Assembly (NCBI GenBank): GCA_020284085.1
Contig: JACEVL010000108.1
Location: 413,501-477,500 of the forward strand
Source of the DNA: Aporrectodea caliginosa
Taxonomy: Eukaryota; Annelida; Clitellata; Crassiclitellata; Lumbricidae
Reading direction: 5' to 3'
DNA: 64,000 nucleotides
Below the pieces are notes generated by a model. The model searched no databases, was not told the DNA's origin, and saw nothing but the letters and a program-made list of their open reading frames with translations. How positions within the stretch are numbered: position 1 is the stretch's first letter; each line of letters begins with the position of its first letter. The translations under genes were made by a program, and so were the position numbers. Shown in pieces: positions 53,466 to 63,499 of the stretch.

Positions 53466-53536
53466 GCGGGGTGATGCATTTTATATTTATTTCATGTTGT
53501 CAAAGCTTGAAATAAATATAAAATACATCACCCCGC
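53466..53536. repeat. 71-bp fold-back hairpin
   Basis: Arms 53466-53494 and 53508-53536 pair at 28 of 29 positions, closing with GCGGGG...CCCCGC, around a 13-nt loop TGTTGTCAAAGCT. The size fits a microRNA precursor or a tiny fold-back element. No relative is seen in the window. Confidence 0.85.
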
Positions 53537-53928
53537 TTCTGCTTATATTATGCGAATATCACACTTTAAAAAGGTGTTTAATTATTTTGAACAGTTCTCA
53601 CCGTTTCTATGGCACATTACACTAAAGCAGTGTATCGCAAACTGTGTGCCGCGGCACACCAGTGTGCCGTGCGTGATTTCGGGTGTGCCGCGAGAGAAAC
53701 TTAAAATTCGCTTATCTCTTTAATTGACTTTATAAAAAATCATTTCATAAATACAATTTTCGGCTTGTCATTGTTTTCATTTTAAAGAATAGTTTCTCAT
53801 TCACAGTTATTCGATGTCATGTGATCAAAAGTAAAAACTCTAGTGACATTAATCTATTCTGTGTTATATATGTGTTGTTCTCTCCTCTCGACATCATTAT
53901 TACGGAGATACCAGCATGACTGTAACTG

Positions 53929-54180
53929 AATAAGTAAGTAAGTAAGTGTGTTCTTTATTTAACGCTGGCAAACGCACGGCGCTATACATGCAAAGTTATA
54001 CAAAGTTAGCAGAAAAGTTAGTAAGTAATAATTAAACTAAAACACTGTGGCCTAGTTGTACAACATCCTAGTCAGGAAACCGCGCCTGGTGAGGGAATTA
54101 TATACAGAAAGAACACGGTTATGTGAGCGTGGGTGCAGATCGTGACCAGTATACATGTATAGGACAGGGGGTAGAGGTAT
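53929..54180 (-). repeat. Repeat with (AAGT)n edge, minus orientation
   Basis: AAGTAAGTAAGTAAGTGTG then TTCTTTATTTAACGCTGG and CACGGCGCTATACATGC. On the minus strand it ends AAATAAAGAACACAC plus (TTAC)n, so a retroposed 3' end is likely. Confidence 0.55.
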
Positions 54181-54276
54181 GTTCATCTACTTTCTCATTT
54201 ATTATAACGCAAATATACCACTAATAATGAACTATAAAATCATGTGGCTATATTATTTTGAATTTGTTTACAATGC

Positions 54277-55290
54277 TTAACCCTAGAATAACCAGCATTT
54301 TTTGCACCCACTGACTACCATTGGGGTCAAAATGACCCCATACCATTTATCACTGTGATACATGAATATTTAATATTTTTTTAAATTTTGTTTCCTTTCA
54401 AGCTGTGATAGCTTCTATTCAAATTGGTTTTAAAACCTGCCCTGTCCTATTATTCTGTGTCCTGGAATAATGCAGTACAAAATATACCACTTTTAGCGGT
54501 TTTGGAACAATGTGAAAACAAGCGTTTCAATCCGCGAAAACGGGTACAGTTTCACGATCCTTGGCATCCTAACTCAGGCTGAAGTTTCTTATAGTTCTTT
54601 AATGTATTGTATTGCATTCAAACATTTATAAAGCGCCTCTAGTAGCTTACTAGAGGTTGGGTGTACCGTTCAGAGGCACTCCCAGTGCACAAGGCCACGA
54701 GAGAAGCAATAGATTTTGAGAATGGTATAAGAGGAGGAGGGGTTACCAGCTAGACTTTGAAAGCGAGTAGAATGGTGCCTAGCAGAGTCATCTGTTCTTG
54801 AGACAACTCCTGCACCAGACCAAGTCTGGCAAGATTTTGTCACAGATAACGTTTCTACCTGAACCTTCCAAGTCTTGTACAACGTCAAAAACCACACGTT
54901 ATCATTGGTTTTGCTCTCATTCCTGACCTTCTTATCTCCCAGTGTAAAATTTCCAGATGATAAACATACGATGTCTTGCTGTCAGGGGCTTAATTCTTCT
55001 CAAACAGCATTTCATATTTACTAATTTTTAACAATTTCTACAAGGCAAATTTAATTTCTATTCAGCATCTTCATTTGGGGTCAAAATGACCCCAACGGTA
55101 GTCAGTGTTGCAAATCGTTATGAGCGCCATCTGGTTAGATAAAATGCTACAAATATTACAGAATCTACAAACAATGGTTGGATGTACAAAGTCAGAACAA
55201 ATCATAACAATCCTTCATGCTATGCGGGAGTTGTGAGGAACGGAAAATCGTTTGGGGTCAATTTGACCCCAGTGGTAGTTCCAGGGTTAA
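54277..55290. mobile_element. piggyBac-type non-autonomous element
   Basis: TTAA at 54277-54280 and 55287-55290. The left end is CCCTAGAATAACCAG and the right end, inverted, CCCTGGAACTACCAC. As in 6898-7902, the interior near each end has TTGGGGTCAAAATGACCCCA palindromes. No transposase is left. A LINE/SINE tail (minus, 54605-54690, ATTTATAAAGCGCCTCTAG) and possibly more of that retroelement up to about 54950 are inserted inside. Confidence 0.85.
54605..54950 (-). repeat. Retroelement 3' part inserted in the piggyBac element
   Basis: On the minus strand it ends GAGTGCCTCTGAACGG, CTAGAGGCGCTTTATAAATG and a (CAATA)n tail. The upstream frame (54670-54897) has no recognisable motif. Confidence 0.5.
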
Positions 55291-55504
55291 AATATTTGAA
55301 TTGGTGTGCCGCGATAAAAATTTGTGACCGTGCATGGAAAAACCCTCCCAAAGTCGGAAATTTTGAAAAATCAGTTTAATTTTGTTTTAAATACTACAGT
55401 TACTGCTGAGTAATGTGGTGAAAACAGTATATTTGTATCTGTAGAAATGAAAAAGTTATGAATTTTTAAAGAATTCAAGTCCTAGCGTTTTGAGAACTCA
55501 TTTT

Positions 55505-55910
55505 AACGAGAAATCGCGATTCAAAAATTGCCTTCATTGGATGAACGATGTAAAAGTGAACAGATTTTTCAACGTAATTTAGTAGAGTGTTCTAGATATA
55601 AAAACTTCTGCCCTTTCCAATGGTGTCAACGGTGTTTCTTGGAAAATTAAATTGAAGCAATAGGACAGCTTTAAAGAGATGCTCTATTGTCATAAAATTT
55701 AATTATCCCTACAGAGAAATCGCGTTAAAAATTGACTTCATTGTATAAATTATGCAAAAGTGAACAGATTTTGCAACGTAATTTAGTAGCTTGTTCTAGG
55801 TATAGAAATTTCTGCCCTTTCCAATGGTGTCAACGGCGTTTCTTGGAAAATTAAATTGAAGCAGTGGCATAGATTTAAATAGATGCTAATAGTGTCGTTA
55901 AAATTAATTT
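55505..55910 (+). repeat. Tandem duplication, two units of about 211 bp
   Basis: GAGAAATCGCG, AAAAGTGAACAGATTTT, CAACGTAATTTAGTAG, CCCTTTCCAATGGTGTCAAC and TTTCTTGGAAAATTAAATTG occur in both units (starts near 55509 and 55720). Within the 53628-56830 hAT. 55910-56830 has no other identifiable content. Confidence 0.85.
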
Positions 55911-56839
55911 GGCCCAAGCCTACAGCAGCGCTACATGCGATCGAAACGGAGTTGTTTTTACCGAGACATCGTTATTATCGGCATCAGATTCGTCACTAAA
56001 GTCACTCTAATCGTTATTTTCAACATCACTATTGCAGAAGTAATCATTAATAATATATCGGAAATGATCCTCTAGACGAGTTCTATTGAAATTAAACGCT
56101 GTGAGTTCAATTAGGCATGCGGAGATTCAGATTGCCGCCATTGTTGTAGTAATAATTTCGTTTTCGTCAGATGGCGCTTTGGGTGTTGGGATCAGTTTGC
56201 GATGTTGTCTTCCTAAATTTATTTATTGTAAATAGCTAAGCCATTTAAACCATTTATTTAGAGTACATATGCATTTAGAAAAGAATGCAGTATGCTGTAA
56301 AATTAAATCTACAGCCATAAAGGCAACGCTTATTGACCAGAATTAGCCAAAACAGAGACCCGTCTAAAGTCATGGATTATAATGACCATCTCATAATAAA
56401 TATTCATAGCTAATTAGGCTGTATTCGTACGCACTTGCCGTTGTCACAGACGGCTTCAGCAGAAAAAAGTAGTCCAGAACATGAATAATTAATGAGGCTG
56501 CCATTACAAGAAGATTTTCGGCGAAATTAAAACAAACGCACGCTTGACTCGGCCGAATCAAGGAAATAAATAATATAACTGATGTACACAGAAAATTTAA
56601 ATTAAAATATTTGTATTAGTTTGTTTGACCTGTAACTCTGGGATTTGATAGTTGAAATATTAATAATTAATATTATCCCAAAAAACTTTTTTTGACCGAT
56701 TTACGCATTCATGACCTTTCCGCTCGATTTGCGCGGTTTCAGTATACGCGACTTTGGCCGGGTAATCCCATGCAGGGTCACATTTGTTCTGCTGAATGTG
56801 CCCGGAGTCACACAAGTTTGCGAGACACTGCACTAAAGG

Positions 56840-57130
56840 AAAGGTAAAAGTAACTTATTATAAAACGACGTCATTATTTTGATTATGTTTTCCGTGGACG
56901 CCGCTCTGTTCAGTCGCTGATGTCCTGTCTGTCTTAGTGGAATTATCTTCTGGATATTGACCTGATTGCGGCCTTCTTTTGGAGCGCCATCGGTTGATGC
57001 CTTGTGCATTAGACACCGGTAGTACAGCAGTTAAACATTGCAATTACAATATTATTATTCTAGCGGCAATAGACCCGGCAGTCATTGGCCTTATATGTCG
57101 CTAAACACTGGATACTATAATGATACGTCA
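56840..57130. other. No identifiable gene
   Basis: A short minus frame (56858-57043) has no recognisable features. GTCATTGGCCTTATATGTCGC near 57080 is S-like. Confidence 0.4.
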
Positions 57131-57790
57131 CTTTTGCTTGGACACCTTTAGAAATTAACAAATACAATACAATACAATACGATTTACATGGCCTTCAACT
57201 GATATTTTTTAGTTGACATTTTTATTCAGTCGTGAATTCGCTAATGATTTTTGACATAGAAGCCCTACAAAGCAATTATAACAATTCACACTGACACTGC
57301 CCGTACTCTGGTAGTGCCAGTCCCAGGCCTAAAGAAAAGGGGAGAGGTGCTAATCATCTTTGCAAAGACTGAGCGTTATTTAATGTGAACTAACCAACCA
57401 AAAGCCCAACTTATAAACCAGTTACCAAATATGTGGAATAGTGTCGACGACAATGGCCCTGGCAGCCACAAGATGTCGTTAAACACCGGATACTACTAAT
57501 GATGTTACGATCTGCTTAGACACCCTTTAATTGTCTCCAACCGACGCTATATATTTGAAATTTTCTAATACACGTCAGTCCAAGCTTACGGCGCAGCATT
57601 AACAGGTCGACGGTAACGGTTTCGACAGCCATAAGATGTCGTAAATCACTGAAACTAACAAAACATGTTTAGTTTTATGGCTTCACTTTACAGTCAGACT
57701 GTGAAAGAAATACACGTTGGCAAAATCGACATCAGTCATAAGATGTCGTTCAGAAATGGATACCACTAGAAGGATTTCCTAACCGCGTGT
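57130..57790 (-). repeat. M, R and S-like modules
   Basis: M at 57137 and 57512 (TTAGACACCCTTTAATTG), R minus at 57295-57400, S-like GGCAGCCACAAGATGTCGTT (57460), GACAGCCATAAGATGTCGT (57625) and GTCATAAGATGTCGTTCAG (57735). 57790-58015 has no identified content. Confidence 0.6.
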
Positions 57791-58019
57791 GATATAGTCT
57801 TTTTTGTTCAAGAGGTCGAGGGTTCATAATTCCCTCATGTGAAGGAATTTTTAAGAGGTCCTGCCCCCAGAACGAAGTCAGCCATGATATTATTTCAGTG
57901 ACCTTGCACTGTTAGTTCGAAGACCAGGATTAATGATTAATAAATTTATACATTGCACCGTAATCCGCAAGACTTATTGGAAACATTATTTGTGATTTCA
58001 TCGTTTCAAATTTAGTACT

Positions 58020-58405
58020 ATATTTTTGTGTATTACTTAAAATAGTAAAAATTACGACTAGTTGGTATTGTGATATGGTGCCTGACAGTGCCTGTTGTCG
58101 GCGACAAGCACCAAAATGGCACTGAGCCAAATGCCTAGAGCCTGAAGCTACACTCTACTCTGACTTTATGCCTATAGTTAGATACCTTGAGATTGTAACC
58201 CTACTCTAACCTAAAGACTGTTCTCTTTAGCAGAGATTGGGTCGGGAGCGCTTCTGAGTGATAATCTTGAAATGGGTGCGATGTAGATATCTGAAGTAAA
58301 ATGAAAGTAACTAGCCTAATTAGCATACATTCTAGACTAAAACATTTGAGTAGGTCTCTGTGAAGAGGCGCTATATAAATTCTCGGAATGAGTGAATGAA
58401 TGCTA
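58020..58405 (+). repeat. SINE family F and further SINE tail
   Basis: TGATATGGTGCCTGACAGTG, GTCGGCGACAAGCACC, a middle with CTACTCTAACCTAAAGAC and GGGAGCGCTTCTGAGTGATA. A second tail GAGGCGCTATATAAATTCTC with GAATGAGTGAATGAATG at 58362-58403. Confidence 0.7.
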
Positions 58406-58439
58406 GAGGATTAGTTAGAGTTATTTCTTTAAAAACATC

Positions 58440-58620
58440 TAGTATACGTTGTCAAACAACGCTATATATAAGCATGGACCACAATTAGCCATTTGGATAT
58501 AGCACTCTTTTTAGACACCTTTGAAAGGGAGTCACCGGACTCTATATAAGGGTGATATGTGGCGGTCAATTGTTAATACTTCATAATCGATGCTGCCATG
58601 AAATGTCATTAAACTGATGA
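58440..58620 (+). repeat. M modules
   Basis: TTTAGACACCTTTGAAAGGG at 58511 with ACTCTATATAAGGG after it, and AACAACGCTATATATAAGC at 58455. Confidence 0.55.
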
Positions 58621-58704
58621 TCGTTATTAAAAGCCAATTGGTTTTCATTATTATGACTGAATGTGGGAGCTAAGGCTTCGTTGCATTTGCCAAATATATA
58701 ATTA

Positions 58705-58830
58705 TTAGCGCAGTGGTTAACGTCCTGGACTGTTAAATCGGAGGTCAGGTTTCAAATCTCCATCAGGACAAAAGATACTTCGAAATTTCTGCACTACTTG
58801 CGCCACCTAACGAACTCCACCGTAAGAATA
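58705..58830 (+). repeat. tRNA-derived SINE head
   Basis: TTAGCGCAGTGGTTAACG (box A), CAGGTTTCAAATCTCC (box B with one extra T), then GACAAAAGATACTTCG and TTGCGCCACCTAACG. Plus-strand relative of 2765-2885 and 13245-13400. Confidence 0.65.
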
Positions 58831-58961
58831 TGATAATGTTAATGCACGATGCAGGAATAAAGACGAAGCTGTGAAGGAGAGGACTACCACCGACCCTCCC
58901 ACCCGTTCTCATAAGACACGGCTTAAGAAAAACGAAGTCTTCATACCAAAAGCTCTGTCTG

Positions 58962-59162
58962 TCTCTCTGTCTGTCTCTCTGTCTGTCTCTCTGTCTGTCT
59001 CTCTGTCTGTCTCTCTGTCTGTCTCTCTGTCTGTCTCTGTCTGTCTCTCTGTCTGTCTCTGTCTGTCTCTGTCTCTCTCTCTGTCTCTGTCTCTGTCTCT
59101 GTCTCTGTCTCTGTCTCTGTCTCTGTCTCTGTCTCTGTCTCTGTCTCTCTGCTGTCTCTGTC

Positions 59163-59203
<41 letters not shown>

Positions 59204-59224
59204 GTCTGTCTCTCTGTCTCTGTC

Positions 59225-59309
<85 letters not shown>
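58962..59309. repeat. (TCTG)n, (TCTCTG)n and (CT)n compound microsatellite
   Basis: About 350 bp made of TCTGTCTC hexamer/octamer arrays, a (TGTC)n part at 59165-59200 and pure (CT)n at 59233-59309. Long Ser/Leu/Val or Arg/Glu/Asp frames on both strands are artefacts of it. Confidence 0.97.
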
Positions 59310-59312
<3 letters not shown>

Positions 59313-59396
59313 CGATAGCGCATTTGTGTTCTTCAATAACTGGATGTAATTAGTTTTAATCGACAGATGTCAGCACAGATCCTGCCGCTAACTGCT

Positions 59397-59600
59397 TGAT
59401 TGGTTAGTTACTGTTTAACGACACGGTGTCATGGTAAATATTTGTATTTATAATCGATATAACATGACACCTTTAAAAGGCTATTGATCGACGCTATATA
59501 TATCCATTGACTGCACGTTCTATTTAGTGTATCTCAAAAACACGGCAGTGTCGATGTCAACTCATAACTCGCGTTCAATTAATATCAATGAGCGCTATGT
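59397..59600 (+). repeat. R start and M module
   Basis: TGGTTAGTTACTGTTTAACG (truncated R), then GACACCTTTAAAAGGC and CGACGCTATATATA at 59465-59500, as at 41613. Confidence 0.55.
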
Positions 59601-59711
59601 AAGTCCCCTGAATGAATGAATGAATGAATGAATGAATGAATGAATGAATGAATGAATGAATGAATAAATGAATGAATGAATGAATGAATGAATGAATGAA
59701 TGAATGAATGA
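59586..59711 (+). repeat. SINE tail with long (GAAT)n
   Basis: ATGAGCGCTATGTAAGTCCC then about 25 GAAT units, one of them TAAA. 59712-60230 beyond it includes ATATCAAGACT...GTCTTTGATATCGTA, an imperfect inverted repeat (59797-59836), and no gene. Confidence 0.9.
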
Positions 59712-60234
59712 AAGAAACAAAGACTAAATGATAGCAATTTATTCAATAAATACGTTGATTTAATTCTATGCTGAAAACTGCAAAAAGATTTTGATCCCTA
59801 CGATATCAAGACTAGGCAGCGTCTTTGATATCGTAAAATATAATTAAACTGGTAATTTCAACATGACCATTGGTGTCCCCTGTATTTGACAAATGCGCGT
59901 TTTCCCGCGCCGCATTCGGTTAGTTTTTAGATCCTGTTGCGTGATAAATTAGATATGGTCAATGGTTCTATTTTGTTTCTATTACTGTCATAAGTGAATC
60001 CGATTACAACTGAAATAAGAAATAAGATGCAGCAGCAAAAGATTGCTCGATAAATTGCTCCAAAGTGCGATTAGCAATTGGTTAATAAAGAATATACTTA
60101 CTTACTTTACTTTATATTCAGCTGTCGTTTGTGTCTATTTGCCGGTTTCTCAGTGTCTGTCTGACAATTGGTCAGTGGGTCTGATTGTCCTTCTGTCTGT
60201 CTCTACATAACCATGGGAAGCAATGTTCTACAGT

Positions 60235-60263
60235 CATCATCATCATCATCACCATCGTCATCA

Positions 60264-60352
<89 letters not shown>

Positions 60353-60353
60353 A
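60235..60353. repeat. (TCA)n microsatellite
   Basis: About 39 trinucleotide units. Family C sequence follows, as after the larger array at 50689-50956. Confidence 0.97.
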
Positions 60354-60780
60354 CACAGACAACCAATGGGTCACTGCCCAGGTTTTCCCGAAGGCGTTAG
60401 CCCCTAGTAATAATATTATTTTGCATCTAGTTCCCAGTATGTAGCGACATCTTATTGTTGCTATTACTGCCTAAGCTGATGTATGTGTCTGTTTCTTTTA
60501 GAGGCGGCCATCTTGTATTTCGGGGCAATCTTGTATTAAAGTATTTGAACTGTTTGGGAACTTCTCAGATGTAATGAGTTTAGTTTCAGTTTTAGGTCCA
60601 AGGCTGTGTGTCCACAGTTTAACGGCAGCTTATGACAACATAGGCTTTTGCCGCCGACAAAGATTGTGTTTTGGCATATTACAGCTCAAGGCTAACGCGG
60701 ACTCCTCTTTAATAGAGGAGATGATTTTTTCAAGGAAAAGGTGTCTAAATTGGATCTGGGACCTCAAAACAGAACTGGTT
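60354..60780 (+). repeat. Family C repeat copy carrying an S unit
   Basis: CAACCAATGGGTCACTGCCC, GGCGTTAGCCCC, AGTATGTAGCGACATCTTAT, then the S insertion (60606-60686) and AGGAAAAGGTGTCTAAATTGG. Confidence 0.75.
60606..60686 (-). repeat. S unit with target duplication and paralogous empty site
   Basis: Flanked by CAAGGCT on both sides (60599-60605 and 60687-60693). The related family C copy has GTCCAAGACCGTCAGCG at 51243 with no insertion. The inner sequence is the reverse complement of the copy at 29668, differing at few places (TTTTGCCGCC). Confidence 0.9.
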
Positions 60781-60785
60781 ACCTC

Positions 60786-60936
<151 letters not shown>

Positions 60937-61225
60937 TACAGACACATTTTGCTTACTTTTAAATTGTCATTAAGTTTTTTCAGTTTTACCATTCTATCGA
61001 TTGTGTTGGAATCTGCGTTACTGGTCTATATATATAGTACCAGTAGATTGCAGCAATTAACTTACAAAATTTTCCCGTGTTTCTGCTCATTACTTCGAAA
61101 AAGTCGAAAAACATGGAGAAAGAGTACGCGTACAATAATATTTTAAGCATGGACAGTGAAGCAATTTTTAGACCAACACTATATAACATAACAAAATTAT
61201 TGATGCCTGTAACCTATCTGAATGA

Positions 61226-61340
61226 TGGTTAGTTTCTGTCTAACGATATCGCGTCATAACAAAAACGATTAGCGTAGCCCTCCTCCTTCTCCAGGCTTTG
61301 GACTGGCATTGTTAGATTTCGAGCAGTGGCAGAGTTCTAT
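61226..61340 (+). repeat. R module
   Basis: GGTTAGTTTCTGTCTAACGA, GATTAGCGTAGCCCTCCTCC, CCAGGCTTTGGACTGGCA and CAGTGGCAGAGTT. Confidence 0.65.
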
Positions 61341-61365
61341 GAAAGTCGCGTGAATGCTGTAACGA

Positions 61366-61520
61366 TATGACGGGGGCCGTTATGACGGAGGCCGAAATGA
61401 CGGGGCTGTTATGTCGAGGCCATTTTGACGAGGGCCGTTTTGTCGGGGCCGTTTTGTCGGGGCCCATTTGTCGGGGCCGTTTTGTCGGGGCCGATTTGTC
61501 CTGGGCCGTTCTGACTGGGT
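61366..61520. repeat. GC-rich minisatellite, unit about 15-16 bp
   Basis: GTCGGGGCCGTTTT and variants (GACGGGGGCCGTTAT, GTCCTGGGCCGTTCT) repeat about ten times, becoming more uniform towards the right. It contrasts with its AT-rich surroundings. Confidence 0.88.
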
Positions 61521-61639
61521 ACCGCTAGAAACACCTATAAGCAAATTGTTACATGATTTCCATCTAGCAAAGTCATTTTATTATTCCCAAGCCAGCCAAA
61601 GTTGACCTTTTCTTGGATGCCATCCCAATCCAAATATTA

Positions 61640-62900
61640 TTATTACTGAGCTGACTGACGTTTTTACACCATTCTATCTATAACTAAATATTCTTATTAA
61701 CTTTACTCGCCTGGACTTCGTGACTTTTTTCAAAATCTCCTCGACCGTCCTATGGACATCGACTCCGCTGACGACCGCCTTGTTACAATGATGACTGCTC
61801 TTGTAACGATGTTCAATGCTTTTGCTTTCTTCTGTCCTAGAAAATGGCAAAATGAAGTACTCTATAGGTATCGCTTTGCCTGATTTTCGGAGGATCCTTG
61901 CATTCAGAATGATAGCTTTCAGCATCTCAGTTTCACATTGGATCCTCAGAGACTCCTATGATATGTGAATTTTATCAACCAACCCAAAGTCCTTAACTAT
62001 GGCGTCCCGAATATTTCGTGCATTTTAGGGCACACCGGATTTTCAGAGCTGCTTTTCATATACTCCACACGCTCATTTGATTTTCTATTTTCTATCCTTA
62101 CTTTCTGTGCTGAGTCGTTAAAAACCATCAGTTCTTAATTAGTTTTTTCCTGTAGCTGCCCCAAAAACGTCCTCTTTCACTCTGGCTCCCTCCTCAATTT
62201 GCCTAGTTCGACAATTTCTCAATAAAGTGCGCTCAATCGCACTCTTCTCTGGAATGGCACTCATATCGATCACCTGTTGGCGACTGTCATCAGCAGCCAT
62301 AGGTGTTCAACTTATCTAACGTAGAGTTATAAAAAATACGGCCTGATGGTCTGCCGTTCTTCTTAAGCACACGATTCTTCTCTGTCTCACGGCTCTGTCA
62401 AAATAATCCAAATCTACAACAATTATTATAACTCTTGGTCTGCCTTTATTTATAAAATGAATGGAACGCTGAAACAGGTGTTTAAGAGTCCGCTCATCCG
62501 TTGTTGACAAGCCTCTAAGGTGAATGTTTGAACTTGCTTTTATTACTACGAAATATTGTTTGCCATTGGCTACGATTCTCATGGAAAAATCAACTACAGG
62601 TCTCGTGGTCTTCTACGAGGTTTGGCGACAGTTCTCTGTCGCGGGAACCCACCTCGTGGAACAGTCTTTCCGATCACGTGAAGAATGCGCCATCTGTGGA
62701 GATATTTAAATCGACAGAGGTCCACACACGACTTCCCAAACCCCCTCCGTTTCTTCTCTTCCGTTTTCTTAAACCGTCGCGTAGATTCAAAGTTGGGGTT
62801 CTCGTTAGTCTATTGTTGTGCTGTCAAACACGCAGCCACAGGGCATACAGCCCGACGGTTGATTTTTAAAATTCTTCTCAGCCGTCTTAGAACGGGCAAA
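61640..62900 (-). other. Possible decayed coding region, minus strand, unidentified
   Basis: Minus-strand frames 62316-62582 (with RPRVIIIVVDLDYFDRAVRQ), then an uninterrupted 53 codons from about 62300 (MAADDSRQQVID...), and 61674-61925 lie head to tail in different phases and look protein-like. The first resembles, loosely, the 'RP..iivrF..y.dRe.v...r.l' stretch of L1/Tx1-type LINE ORF1 proteins. The match is weak and no second domain confirms it. Overlapping plus-strand frames have no known motif. Confidence 0.25.
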
Positions 62901-63480
62901 CTTGTAGTATGAAATACCAAACTCAATTATGCATCCTTAAAACTGTTGTATTTTAAGCTGTGCATTCGCCAATCGCAGAATTTAGCTTAAAAATTCAACA
63001 TACCTTAATGTCGACGTATCGGCTCTGAAAGCCACAAGATATCAATTGAAATATTTGACTTAATTAGACACCTTTAAATGCATTTTTCTTAAGCTATACA
63101 AACGCGTTTTTCTCTCATATCTGTTGATACAAAAACCCAAGGACTGGATATATTTCTAAAATCTTCCTCTGTGTTCAATGGCATACTCAATTTGCCAATT
63201 ATTAATAACATAATTACTTATTAAAGAATAGATTTCCTTTGACTCTAAATATTTTGCTGAATTAATTTAAGATATCTCTAGTAATTTCTTTGCCAGTGTG
63301 TCTGCCATATAAATTATATATGCAGATGTATAAGTATATTAATATAAATCTAGATGTCATAAAAGATCGAAAAGAAACATGCATTTGTCAAATATCGGCG
63401 TCTCAACAACCTGTTACAGACATGTAATCAATGACGAGAAAAGAAAGAAAACTGATGAAAAAACTTATACGAAAATGGAC
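62900..63480. other. AT-rich stretch with one M module
   Basis: TTAGACACCTTTAAATGC at 63064. Otherwise nothing identifiable. Confidence 0.5.
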
Positions 63481-63499
63481 TGAAATACATCAAAAACGT

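Larger units (their letters stand above)
53628..56830. mobile_element. hAT element with CAGTGT ends, 3.2 kb, hosting a piggyBac derivative
   Basis: A perfect 8-bp duplication CACTAAAG lies at 53620-53627 and 56831-56838. The ends are CAGTGTATCGCAAACT and, on the other strand, CAGTGTCTCGCAAACT. GTGCCGCGGCACAC follows the left end; this 'GTGTGCCGCGGCACAC' motif is a known feature of a widespread hAT family. No transposase frame is visible. It contains an AAGT-edged repeat (53929-54180), the piggyBac element 54277-55290 and a tandem repeat (55505-55910). Confidence 0.93.

Noticed and set aside
58763..59353. Long Arg/Glu and Ser/Leu/Val frames on both strands
   Set aside because: Artefacts of the CT/CTGT microsatellite.
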